Below, in pieces: positions 27,675 to 35,937 of a stretch of 64,000 nucleotides of DNA. Each line of letters starts with the position of its first letter. Position 1 is the first letter of the stretch. The notes under the pieces were generated by a model. It had not been told where the DNA came from, did no database searches, and saw only the letters and a program-made list of their open reading frames with translations. The position numbers and the translations under genes are program-made. Source of the DNA: an uncultured Draconibacterium sp. (GTDB lineage: Bacteria > Bacteroidota > Bacteroidia > Bacteroidales > Prolixibacteraceae); the NCBI RefSeq assembly GCF_963677565.1, contig NZ_OY781981.1, positions 2,467,001 through 2,531,000 of the forward strand, written 5' to 3'.

Positions 27675-28619
27675 ATGAAGCTAATAAGTATTGTTATTTC
27701 AATGTACAACGAAGAAAGTGGTATTGCTTTTTTTTCGAACAACCTCATTAAAGAATTAGAAAAAATTAAAAATTACAACTTCGAAATACTTTGGGTTAAC
27801 GATGGCAGTATGGATAATACTCAATCAAATATTGAGAAATCATGTAGCGCTGAAATAGAAAACGTTAAACATGTTTTTATTCAGTTCTCACGAAATTTTG
27901 GGCATGAAGCGGCAATGCTTGCCGGGATAGATAATTCATGTGGTGAGGCTGTAATTTGTATGGATGCTGATGGGCAACATCCGCCTGCAGAAATAAACGA
28001 AATGCTAAAAGCATATGAAAAAAACCATGAAATTGTTTTAATGCAGCGTATTGACAGAGAAGATCATGGATTGATCAAAAGTTCAATGTCAAAAATGTTT
28101 TATGCTATAATTAATAAATTATCAGTTGTAAAGTTTCAGGAAAATGCATCCGACTTTTTTTTAATATCACAAAACATAGCAGAACTGCTAAAGCAGGATT
28201 TTAGGGATAGTAACCGATTTTTAAGAGGATTTATTCAAGAAGTTGGATTTAACAAAAAGGTGCTTGAGTATACGGCCCCAAAAAGAGAATTCGGAGAGAG
28301 TAATTATTCATTCTTCAAATTGATGAAAATGGCTTTTAATGTAGTTTTTGCGTTCTCAAATAAGCCACTGCGAATTGTTATTTTAATTTCTGTCAGTTTC
28401 TTTTTGTTTACTATTGCATTCGGAGGATACTCTCTTATTCAGTACTTTATAGCCGATTCAATTCCATCTGGGTATACTTCCATCATATTTTTTATTTCGC
28501 TTTCTTTTTCACTAATGTTTCTTGTTCTCACTATCTTGTCAATATATTTTGAAAAAACCATAAAAGAGATTAAAAGAAGACCAATTTATATTGTTAAAAA
28601 GTTGGAACGATTCAATTAA
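27675..28619 (+). CDS. Polyprenyl-phosphate glycosyltransferase, GT2 DPM1/GtrB-like
   Basis: A 314-residue enzyme expected to load a sugar from a nucleotide donor onto undecaprenyl phosphate at the inner membrane face. The GT-A domain starts ISIVISMYNEESG, has LWVNDGSMDNT and the metal motif CMDADGQHPP near residue 100, and later REFGESNYSFFKL. Two C-terminal membrane segments (about 236-260 and 270-295) match the GtrB/DPM1 layout. It precedes a GT-C-like gene by 39 bp and is divergent from another, which suggests it makes the lipid-linked donor for one or both. Confidence 0.88.
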   Translation: MKLISIVISMYNEESGIAFFSNNLIKELEKIKNYNFEILWVNDGSMDNTQSNIEKSCSAEIENVKHVFIQFSRNFGHEAAMLAGIDNSCGEAVICMDADGQHPPAEINEMLKAYEKNHEIVLMQRIDREDHGLIKSSMSKMFYAIINKLSVVKFQENASDFFLISQNIAELLKQDFRDSNRFLRGFIQEVGFNKKVLEYTAPKREFGESNYSFFKLMKMAFNVVFAFSNKPLRIVILISVSFFLFTIAFGGYSLIQYFIADSIPSGYTSIIFFISLSFSLMFLVLTILSIYFEKTIKEIKRRPIYIVKKLERFN

Positions 28620-28658
28620 ATAAATTTAACTTTCAAATAACATAATGTAAAACCACCT

Positions 28659-30521
28659 ATGAAAAATCTTGCTCAAACCAATTTTATTAAGCTGTTATTT
28701 TTCAGCACATTCATTATTATCACATTTTTCTTAATTAAATGGTCTACCGAAGTAGGAATGGATACGGATGCAGTACTACGTATAGAAGGAGGAAAAAGTA
28801 GCGTAGCATTTTTTAAATCATTTGGTAGCGATACTACTTATAAAAGTTCGGAGATACTGGTAACCACTGAGAAAAGTCCTCCACATAATAAATACTACGG
28901 AACTGGTATTGAATCTGCAGCTTGCATCATAGCCGGTTGTTTGGGCTATGATAGTTATTCATCAATAAATACTATACGGAAGATTATATTGGTACTGTTA
29001 TCGAGTATTGGCATTTTTATATTGGGATATTTTGTTAAACAAATGCTTGATAGCTGGGTATGGGGGACTATCACCTTATTACTAATATTTTTCTCACCAA
29101 CTTTTATCGGATATTCATTTTGGCAAACAAAAGATGCATCTGTTGCTGCCGGTTTTGCATTGTCGTTGTATTGTATGTACAATTTATTTATATCGTATCC
29201 CGTATTAAAAAAGAGATATCTGACAGGTCTGTTTCTTGGGGTTTTTCTAATAACAATGGTCAGAGTGCAAGGCATATTGATTTTATTCTACCTGGGCGTT
29301 ATGGCTTCATTACATTTGATATTGTTCCGAAATAAGTATAATTCTTTTAAAAAATTTGTAACGTTTTATTCTGTAGTTTTTTTATTTGTATTTATGGGAT
29401 TAACATGTGGATTTATGGTTTATCCATATTTCTGGGAAAAGGGATATGTTTTAATTTTTGAAGCAATCAAAGTTTTGTCCAAACATCCAACAAATCCATT
29501 GGTTCTATTTGAAGGGAACTTGATCAAATCATTCGATTTACCCTGGTATTATCTTCCAAAAATGATGTTAATTACACTTCCTTTATTTATTCTGGTTATG
29601 TTTATATTTGCGATAATACAGACATTGAAAAAGATTTCTGATAAGAATTATCTGTTTTTCTCACTATTCTTTTTGTTTACATTTAGTTTCCCCATTGCAT
29701 ATCTACTTTTAAAGAAATCTCATCTTTATTCCGGATGGCGACAGGAATTATTTGTGTATAGTTCTTTACTACCTTTTTGTATTATTGGATTTGCTCATTT
29801 TATTCGATCTCAAAAAAAGGCTGTTAAGATCATCGTATCTTCAGCTGTAATTCTGTTATGTGTAAAGACGGGAGTAAGTTGCATTCGATATGCTCCTTAT
29901 CAGTATCTATATTATAACGAGTTTGTGGGAGGGTTAAAAGGAGCATATAAAAAATATAATTTGGATTGGGCCCAGATTTCAGTAGAGCCTGCTTTGAGAA
30001 AATTGATTGAAAAAGAACAAGAGAGTTTAGAAGATAAGACAATATTAAGCAATACTGTAATTGTAAATGCGATGACTCTACCAGGTGGTGAATATGAGCT
30101 TAAACATTCTGGTTACATAAGTAGAAATTATCAAAATTGGAATTACGCTGTTTTTATTCCTCTTTTTGTACCACCTAAAATAATGGATATAGCATATCCA
30201 CCTAAAGGAACAATTGAGGAAATTGAGATAGATGGTGTGCCAATTTGTTGTGTTGTAAAAAGAGAAAATTTTGATGATTTATTAGGTATTGAAGCTTATA
30301 AAAGAAAACAGTATAATAAAGCTTACCAATATTTTATTAGTGCTTATAAATATAATGCGAATGACTACATAATATATCCTTATCTGGCAGTATTGTCATA
30401 TCAGCTAAAACATTATGATAATGCTGTAATTTTTGCTAAAAAGCAATTAGATCTATATCCTAATGATGAAAATTCTAAAAAAATAATTGCAGCAGTAAAC
30501 AAAGTGCAAAGGAGTAAGTAA
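28659..30521 (+). CDS. GT-C-type membrane glycosyltransferase-like protein with short TPR tail
   Basis: A 620-residue multi-pass protein with about ten to eleven membrane segments, then a soluble tail (about 435-615) ending in one or two TPR-like helix pairs. Shared landmarks with the 24,371-27,544 protein are the YxYxNExxGGxKGxYxxYxLD segment (here YLYYNEFVGGLKGAYKKYNL), the Q/N-K-D/S-D segment after TM3 (FWQTKDASVAAGF against NNLSDIPFATGY), and PPKGTIEEIEIDGVP against PPVGTIHTIDVDGYP. The two are paralogous. Probably uses the product of the preceding GT2; catalytic activity is inferred. Here the first outer loop reads VGMDTDAV rather than GDEP. Confidence 0.72.
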   Translation: MKNLAQTNFIKLLFFSTFIIITFFLIKWSTEVGMDTDAVLRIEGGKSSVAFFKSFGSDTTYKSSEILVTTEKSPPHNKYYGTGIESAACIIAGCLGYDSYSSINTIRKIILVLLSSIGIFILGYFVKQMLDSWVWGTITLLLIFFSPTFIGYSFWQTKDASVAAGFALSLYCMYNLFISYPVLKKRYLTGLFLGVFLITMVRVQGILILFYLGVMASLHLILFRNKYNSFKKFVTFYSVVFLFVFMGLTCGFMVYPYFWEKGYVLIFEAIKVLSKHPTNPLVLFEGNLIKSFDLPWYYLPKMMLITLPLFILVMFIFAIIQTLKKISDKNYLFFSLFFLFTFSFPIAYLLLKKSHLYSGWRQELFVYSSLLPFCIIGFAHFIRSQKKAVKIIVSSAVILLCVKTGVSCIRYAPYQYLYYNEFVGGLKGAYKKYNLDWAQISVEPALRKLIEKEQESLEDKTILSNTVIVNAMTLPGGEYELKHSGYISRNYQNWNYAVFIPLFVPPKIMDIAYPPKGTIEEIEIDGVPICCVVKRENFDDLLGIEAYKRKQYNKAYQYFISAYKYNANDYIIYPYLAVLSYQLKHYDNAVIFAKKQLDLYPNDENSKKIIAAVNKVQRSK

Positions 30522-30652
30522 ACGATATATTTTAAAATACCTTTATTTAAACTACTTCCAAATTAACCAAACAACTAATCCTTTTAGCGCAAAAAACGTT
30601 GTACCTTTAGAAAACAAAAAATCAAATTAATAATCTTTAAACAAGAAGAATT

Positions 30653-31234
30653 ATGGCATTTAGTTTACCAAAACTTCCGTATGCAAATAATGCATTGGAA
30701 CCAGTAATAAGTGAAAAAACAATCGAGTTCCACTATGGCAAACACCACCAGGCTTATGTAAATAACGTAAATAACCTGGTAGCAGGAACTGAATTTGAAA
30801 ACGCAAGTTTGGAGGAAATTATTAAAAAGGCTGAAGGCGGTATTTTTAATAACGGAGCGCAGGTTTGGAACCACACTTTCTATTTCATGCAATTCAGTCC
30901 TGATGGATGTAAAGAACCAAAAGATGAATTAAAAGCAGCTATCGACGCTAAATTCGGTTCGTTCGATGCTTTTAAAGAGGCCTTTTCAAAAGCAGCTGCT
31001 ACGTTGTTTGGCTCGGGCTGGGCATGGTTGGTAGTTGATGAAAAAGGCGAACTGGAAATCGTTCAAACGAGCAATGCCGGAAATCCACTGCGCGATGGTA
31101 AAAAACCTATTTTAACCTGCGATGTTTGGGAGCATGCATACTACCTGGATAAACAAAATGCACGCCCGGCTTATGTTGCAGATTTTTGGAAAATTGTAGA
31201 CTGGAAAGTTGTTTCAGAACGCTTTGCTGAATAA
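30653..31234 (+). CDS. sodB: Superoxide dismutase, Fe-type signature
   Basis: A 193-residue Fe/Mn-family SOD. Metal ligands are His27 (FHYGKHH), His74, Asp157 and His161. It carries the Fe-type outer-sphere set: Gln70 in NNGAQVWNHTFYF and Ala142 in TSNAGNP, the mirror image of the enzyme at 23,682. Upstream, TACCTTTA (30,602-30,609) is one base off the -7 consensus. A 57-codon gene starts 7 bp after its stop, so the two are probably co-transcribed up to the hairpin at 31,424-31,456. Confidence 0.94.
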   Translation: MAFSLPKLPYANNALEPVISEKTIEFHYGKHHQAYVNNVNNLVAGTEFENASLEEIIKKAEGGIFNNGAQVWNHTFYFMQFSPDGCKEPKDELKAAIDAKFGSFDAFKEAFSKAAATLFGSGWAWLVVDEKGELEIVQTSNAGNPLRDGKKPILTCDVWEHAYYLDKQNARPAYVADFWKIVDWKVVSERFAE

Positions 31235-31241
31235 GTAGAAA

Positions 31242-31415
31242 ATGAGTACAGAAAAAGTGTTGGCGGCTATGCAGGCTGCCGGAAAACCTATGAAGGCCGG
31301 AGAAATTGCCGAAGCTTCAGGATTGGAAAAGAAGGAAGTAGACAAAGCAATGAAAGTATTGAAAGCTGAAGAGAAAATCGTGTCACCAAAACGATGTTTT
31401 TGGGAACCAAAATAG
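31242..31415 (+). CDS. 57-residue winged-helix-like protein
   Basis: ATG at 31,242 opens a 57-codon frame ending TAG at 31,413-31,415. The product has VLAAMQAAGKPMKAGEIAEA followed by SGLEKKEVDKAMKVLKAEEK and a basic strand ending SPKRCFWEPK. This pattern of helix, GEIAEASGL turn, recognition helix and beta wing looks like a minimal MarR/ArsR-type winged helix. It is 7 bp downstream of the Fe-type SOD gene. A single Cys near the wing (residue 52) could be redox-relevant. Function unknown; DNA binding is inference. Confidence 0.75.
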   Translation: MSTEKVLAAMQAAGKPMKAGEIAEASGLEKKEVDKAMKVLKAEEKIVSPKRCFWEPK

Positions 31416-31423
31416 CAAAAACA

Positions 31424-31456
31424 AATGAGGGCCTCACTCGAAGTGAGACCCTCATT
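31424..31456. terminator. Bidirectional terminator between the Fe-SOD unit and the xylose operon
   Basis: AATGAGGG (31,424-31,431) pairs with CCCTCATT (31,449-31,456) and CTCACT (31,433-31,438) with AGTGAG (31,442-31,447), with one mismatch between. The T run is better on the minus strand (TTTGTTTTTGC). Confidence 0.75.
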
Positions 31457-31482
31457 ATCATCTAAATCGTTTCAACTAAAAA

Positions 31483-32859
31483 CTATTTTTTCCAGAGACT
31501 TTCCATCTCCTCTAAAGTTTTTCCTTTTGTTTCGGGCACCATCTTCCAAACAAAGAAGAACGACAGCAAACTCATTAATCCATAAAATCCATAAGTTACC
31601 GCGCCGCTAAACTCCATCATGGCCGGATAGGTTGAAGAAATAAAATAGTTGGCTGCCCACTGAGCAACAACTGCAATTGCAACTGCCCGACCTCGAATTT
31701 TATTCGGAAAGATTTCTGAGATAAGGACCCAGCAAATTGGCCCCCACGACATCATGAATGAAGCCGTATAAACAATAATGAATATCAGCGTGCTGGTACC
31801 TATTATTTCAAAAAAGGCCAAACCGGCTATGGCAAACATACCAACTGCCATCCCGATCGATCCAACCATTAACAATGGTTTGCGTCCCCATTTGTCAACT
31901 GTTAATATGGCCACAACGGTAAAAATAACATTCACCAATCCCATTACAATGGTTTGCAACATCGATGCATCTTTTGCTGCACCCATACTTTCGAATATAC
32001 GTGGTGCATAATATAATGCCACATTAATTCCTACAAATTGCTGAAAAACAGAAAGCAGAATGCCAATAATAATCACCAGTTTTCCGTACGACCATAATTT
32101 GCCTGAATGGCTTTCAACAGTGGCTTTTATATCGTTAAGAATCTCCTTTGCTCTGCTTTTACCATTAATTTTTTCAAGAATAACAAGGGCTTCGCCATCT
32201 TTTTGTTTCAAAGTTAAGTAACGAGGTGTTTCGGGAACGAAAAACAATAAAATCCCAAATAAACCTGCAGGTATCGACTCGGATAAGAACATTCTTCTCC
32301 AGCCGATTTCGTTAATCCATTCCAACGTTTGGCCATTGGCAATTCCCCAGTTAACAAAGTACACAACCAACATTCCAAAGATGATGGCAAATTGGTTAAT
32401 AGAAACCAGACGTCCGCGAATATGTTCAGGGGCAATTTCACCAATGTACATTGGAACAATTGCCGATGCCATACCAACTCCAACTCCGCCAATTATTCGG
32501 TAAACATTAAACATGTATAACAAGCCCATACTGGCCTGACCTTTTTCGAAAAATAGAAATTCGGGATATCCCGAACCTAACGCCGAAATAAAGAAAAGCA
32601 GAGCGGCGATCATCAGCGATTTTCTACGGCCAATTTTTAATGCAAAAATACCCGATATTCCACCACCAATGATACAGCCAATTAAAGCACTTGAAATGGT
32701 TAAGCCGTGAATTAATGTACTTAAGCCCTGGCTGTCGATAAGGAAAGCTTGCACCGATTTTTCGGCACCTGAAATTACTGCAGTATCGTAACCAAAGAGC
32801 AAGCCTCCGAGGGTGGCAACAATGGTTATCGAAAAAATATAAAAGCTATTGTTCTTCAT
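31483..32859 (-). CDS. xylT: MFS sugar/H+ symporter, probable xylose transporter
   Basis: A 458-residue sugar-porter family protein with twelve membrane segments. Signatures are GYDTAVISGAEKSV in TM1 (a Bacteroidota form of the GYD motif), KIGRRKSLMIAALLF between TM2 and TM3, RxxGGVGVGMASAIVPMYIGEIAP in TM4, PETPRYLTLKQK, and the C-terminal PETKGKTLEEME. It is the last gene of the xylose operon, so xylose is the likely substrate, as with E. coli XylE; arabinose or glucose cannot be excluded. A perfect 10-bp hairpin lies in the 91-bp gap to xylA. Confidence 0.9.
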   Translation of the reverse strand: MKNNSFYIFSITIVATLGGLLFGYDTAVISGAEKSVQAFLIDSQGLSTLIHGLTISSALIGCIIGGGISGIFALKIGRRKSLMIAALLFFISALGSGYPEFLFFEKGQASMGLLYMFNVYRIIGGVGVGMASAIVPMYIGEIAPEHIRGRLVSINQFAIIFGMLVVYFVNWGIANGQTLEWINEIGWRRMFLSESIPAGLFGILLFFVPETPRYLTLKQKDGEALVILEKINGKSRAKEILNDIKATVESHSGKLWSYGKLVIIIGILLSVFQQFVGINVALYYAPRIFESMGAAKDASMLQTIVMGLVNVIFTVVAILTVDKWGRKPLLMVGSIGMAVGMFAIAGLAFFEIIGTSTLIFIIVYTASFMMSWGPICWVLISEIFPNKIRGRAVAIAVVAQWAANYFISSTYPAMMEFSGAVTYGFYGLMSLLSFFFVWKMVPETKGKTLEEMESLWKK

Positions 32860-32889
32860 AAGTTGTTTTTCGTTGGTTTATAATTAGGA

Positions 32890-32926
32890 AATAGTCCCGT
32901 TTCAAAAATAATGAATCGGGACTATT
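32890..32926 (-). other. Hairpin in the xylA-xylT gap
   Basis: Perfect 10-bp arms AATAGTCCCG (32,890-32,899) and CGGGACTATT (32,917-32,926). No long T run follows on the minus strand, so it looks more like an mRNA processing or stabilising element, or a leaky attenuator, than a full terminator. The loop contains minus-strand TATTTTTG with a TTTG 16 nt upstream, a possible weak internal promoter. Confidence 0.55.
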
Positions 32927-32950
32927 CAAAGTTTTATTGAAAAACAGTTA

Positions 32951-34276
32951 TTACAAATACCAGTTTATTAACTGTTCGATCAATTCTTGCTTTCCGCTGA
33001 TTTGACTAGGCTCACCAACTTCTTTAGCAATTGAGTACATATCTTCAAGTGTTAATTTTCCACCTTCAAATTCGGCTCCTTTACCTTCGTTGAACGAAGC
33101 ATAACGTGCAGCACGCATAGCGCAATATTGTGAGTCATTCAGAATTTTATCGGCAATTACAAGGGCACGCGCAAATACGTCCATTCCACCAATGTGTGCG
33201 ATAAATATATCTTCAAGATCGGTTGAATTACGACGTGTTTTAGCATCGAAGTTAATACCACCATATGTGAACCCACCTGCAGGAAGAATCTCAAGCATTG
33301 CTTCAGTAACTTCGTAAATGTTAGTTGGGAATTCGTCAGTATCCCATCCGTTTTGGTAATCGCCTTTGTTGGCATCAATCGATCCTAGCATACCGGCGTC
33401 AGTCGACATTCTCAGGTCGTGAGCAAAAGTATGACCGGCAAGGGTTGCGTGGTTTACTTCAATATTTAATGTAAAATCTTTTTCCAATCCATTAGCTTTC
33501 AGGAAAGCGATAACAGTTTGTGCATCATAATCATACTGGTGTTTTGTTGGCTCCATTGGTTTTGGTTCGATAAAGAAAGAACCGGTGAAACCTTGTTTCC
33601 GACCATAATCGCGGGCCATGCGAAGGAATTCTCCAAGGTGCGCCAATTCGCGCTTTGTATCGGTATTGTGCAGGCTCATGTAACCTTCGCGTCCTCCCCA
33701 GAAAGTATAACCTGTACCACCCAGTGCAATAGTTGCATCAATGGCATTTTTTACCTGAACAGCAGCATTGGCAACCACATTAAAATCAGGGTTAGTTGAT
33801 GCTCCATTCATGTAACGAGGATTACTAAATACGTTAGCAGTTCCCCACAATAACTTAACGCCTGAATCTGCTTGTTTTTGTTTAGCAATATCAACCAGTT
33901 TTGTCATACGTTTTTCGATCTCGAAAACGGTACCGTCGCCGGCAACGTCAGTGTCGTGGAAACAGTAGAAAGGAGCGCCCAGTTTGGTGATAAATTCAAA
34001 AGCCGCATCCATTTTTTCTTTGGCAGCGTCCATTGGATCTGCAGCTCCGTGCCAAGGTAAAATCTGTGTTCCCGGTCCGAACGGATCATCGCCGGTTGCG
34101 CAGAAAGTGTGCCAGTAAGCCACTGCAAAGCGCAGGTGCTCTTTCATTGTTTTTCCAGCAACAACTCTATTCTCGTCGTACCATTTAAATGCCATCGGAT
34201 TTTTTGAATCAGGACCTTCGAATTTAATTTTATCGATTCCTTTAAAATACTCTTTGTTTCCTTTTAAAACTTCCAT
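32951..34276 (-). CDS. xylA: Xylose isomerase
   Basis: A 441-residue class II TIM-barrel enzyme interconverting D-xylose and D-xylulose with two divalent metals. Clear signatures are LRFAVAYWHTFCATGDDPFG, the catalytic FYCFHDTDVAGDG, YTFWGGREGY, FIEPKPMEPTKHQYD, and the metal-binding LNIEVNHATLAGHTFAHDL. Length is standard. It lies between xylB (61 bp) and the transporter. Annotation is secure. Confidence 0.97.
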   Translation of the reverse strand: MEVLKGNKEYFKGIDKIKFEGPDSKNPMAFKWYDENRVVAGKTMKEHLRFAVAYWHTFCATGDDPFGPGTQILPWHGAADPMDAAKEKMDAAFEFITKLGAPFYCFHDTDVAGDGTVFEIEKRMTKLVDIAKQKQADSGVKLLWGTANVFSNPRYMNGASTNPDFNVVANAAVQVKNAIDATIALGGTGYTFWGGREGYMSLHNTDTKRELAHLGEFLRMARDYGRKQGFTGSFFIEPKPMEPTKHQYDYDAQTVIAFLKANGLEKDFTLNIEVNHATLAGHTFAHDLRMSTDAGMLGSIDANKGDYQNGWDTDEFPTNIYEVTEAMLEILPAGGFTYGGINFDAKTRRNSTDLEDIFIAHIGGMDVFARALVIADKILNDSQYCAMRAARYASFNEGKGAEFEGGKLTLEDMYSIAKEVGEPSQISGKQELIEQLINWYL

Positions 34277-34337
34277 CTCAATAAATTTATGAATTGTTAT
34301 TTTATCTGTTTTATTTTCTCCTCTTTCAAGGAAGGTC

Positions 34338-35822
34338 TTATTTTATTGCTTTATCAAGTTCACTTTTCCAGTTTTCGTATGCATCCTCGTATGCTGCAAC
34401 TTTTTGAGTATCAGGTTCAATTATGTCAAGCTTTTTCAGGTTCGAGAAAGCCTCATTGAACGATGCGTAATAACCCGATCCAACACCGGCACCCCGCGCT
34501 GCACCAACCGATCCGTCGGTGTTATACAGTTCGATAGTTGCACCTGAAATTCCGGCCAGTGTTTCTCTGAAAATAGGACTAAGGAACATATTGGCTTTAC
34601 CGGCTTTAATTACCGATGCATCAATACCAATGTTTTTCATGATATCCATTCCGTATTTGAACGAGAATACGATTCCTTCCTGTGCTGCACGTAATAAATG
34701 ACCTTTACCGTGGATATTGAAGTTGACTCCGGAAAAAAGTGAACCAATATTTTTGTTCTGAAGAACTCGCTCGGCACCGTTTCCAAAGGGTAGGATAGAG
34801 ACGCCATCTGACCCTATTGCAACTTTCGAAGCCAGTTCATTCATCGCTTCGTAGGATAGGTCTTCGGCCACCATTCGTTTCAACCAGGCATTCAAAATAC
34901 CAGTTCCGTTTATGCATAATAGTACGCCCAGGCGAGGATCTTTCAGGGTATGATTCACATGGGCAAACGTGTTTACACGCGATTGCGGATCGTATTTAAT
35001 TTCGTTGCTTACACCATAAACTACACCGGAAGTCCCGGCAGTTGTGGCAATTTCTCCCGGATTCAGGACATTTAGCGACAACGCGTTGTTAGGTTGGTCA
35101 CCTGCTCGATAACTCACCGTAGTTTTTGTTGATAGGCCGAGTTCTGCAGCGGCTTGTGCACTTACATTTCCCGATGGGGCGAATGTTGGTACAATTTCAG
35201 GAATAATATCGGCTGAAAAACCATAGTTGTCGAACAACATCTTAGCCAAATCATTTTCTTTGAAATTCCACATAATTCCTTCAGAAAGACCACTTGTCGT
35301 GGTTTGCGCCTCACCCGTAAGTTTCATGGCAATATAATCGCCCGGAAGCATAATCTTATCTACTTTCGCAAAAGTCTCCGGTTCATTTTCCTTTACCCAT
35401 TTTAGTTTCGATGCGGTAAAGTTACCCGGCGAGTTTAACAGATTCGTTAAGCAACGCTGGCCGCCAATTTCCTCAAAAGCTTTGTCGCCATAAACAGCAG
35501 CGCGGCTGTCGCACCAAATAATCGACGGGCGCAAAACTTGCTGGTTTTTGTCTACCATAACCAAACCATGCATTTGATAAGAGATACCTATCGATTCAAT
35601 ACTTTCTTTATCAACATTGGCAGTTGAAAGCACTTCGGCTAAAGCCAGTTTCATGTTTTGCCACCAAAGTTCCGGTTCCTGTTCTGCCCAGCCTGCCTGA
35701 TGTGCTGTAATTTTCATTTCCTGTTTTGGAAAAAAGGACGAGGCAACCAAATTTCCGCTGGCTGCTTCTATCAAAGAAACCTTAACTGAAGAGCTTCCTA
35801 TGTCGAGACCTAATAAATGCAT
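34338..35822 (-). CDS. xylB: Xylulokinase
   Basis: A 494-residue FGGY-family kinase phosphorylating D-xylulose to xylulose 5-phosphate, feeding the pentose phosphate pathway. The actin-like ATP motif LGLDIGSSSVKVSLI is at residues 3-17; YQMHGLVMVD, WCDSRA, LPGDYIAMKLTGE and the second phosphate loop TTAGTSGVVYGV follow. First gene of the xylose operon; its leader is about 50 nt from the consensus promoter at 35,880-35,910. Confidence 0.96.
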   Translation of the reverse strand: MHLLGLDIGSSSVKVSLIEAASGNLVASSFFPKQEMKITAHQAGWAEQEPELWWQNMKLALAEVLSTANVDKESIESIGISYQMHGLVMVDKNQQVLRPSIIWCDSRAAVYGDKAFEEIGGQRCLTNLLNSPGNFTASKLKWVKENEPETFAKVDKIMLPGDYIAMKLTGEAQTTTSGLSEGIMWNFKENDLAKMLFDNYGFSADIIPEIVPTFAPSGNVSAQAAAELGLSTKTTVSYRAGDQPNNALSLNVLNPGEIATTAGTSGVVYGVSNEIKYDPQSRVNTFAHVNHTLKDPRLGVLLCINGTGILNAWLKRMVAEDLSYEAMNELASKVAIGSDGVSILPFGNGAERVLQNKNIGSLFSGVNFNIHGKGHLLRAAQEGIVFSFKYGMDIMKNIGIDASVIKAGKANMFLSPIFRETLAGISGATIELYNTDGSVGAARGAGVGSGYYASFNEAFSNLKKLDIIEPDTQKVAAYEDAYENWKSELDKAIK

Positions 35823-35856
35823 GATTATAAGATGTTTTTGTAAAATTCAGTTTTAA

Positions 35857-35870
35857 TCTGTTCTGTTCTG
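35857..35870. promoter_or_regulatory. TCTGTTCTGTTCTG repeat in the xylB leader
   Basis: A 12-bp core (TCTGTTCTGTTC) is identical to 36,961-36,972 in the regulator's own leader. Both copies lie within 10-25 bp downstream of a -7 box, a good position for a repressor site. Confidence 0.5.
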
Positions 35871-35879
35871 ATATGGTTG

Positions 35880-35910
35880 CAAAAATAGATGCATTTTGCA
35901 TCTTCTCAAA
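35880..35910 (-). promoter_or_regulatory. Promoter of the xylose operon
   Basis: On the minus strand, TTTG (35,910 to 35,907), a 19-nt spacer and TATTTTTG (35,887 to 35,880) match the Bacteroidetes housekeeping consensus in full. Confidence 0.75.
35888..35902. promoter_or_regulatory. Palindrome within the xyl promoter spacer
   Basis: GATGCA-TTT-TGCATC, perfect 6-bp arms, lies entirely between the -33 and -7 boxes; protein binding here would block the promoter. Confidence 0.5.
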
Positions 35911-35919
35911 AAATAAAAA

Positions 35920-35937
35920 ACATGTTTTACAACATGT
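35920..35937. promoter_or_regulatory. Palindrome just upstream of the xyl promoter
   Basis: ACATGTT-TTAC-AACATGT, perfect 7-bp arms, directly after the stop codon of the GntR-family gene and 10 bp upstream of the -33 box. Candidate operator or activator site; it could also act as an RNA hairpin for the regulator mRNA. Confidence 0.5.
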
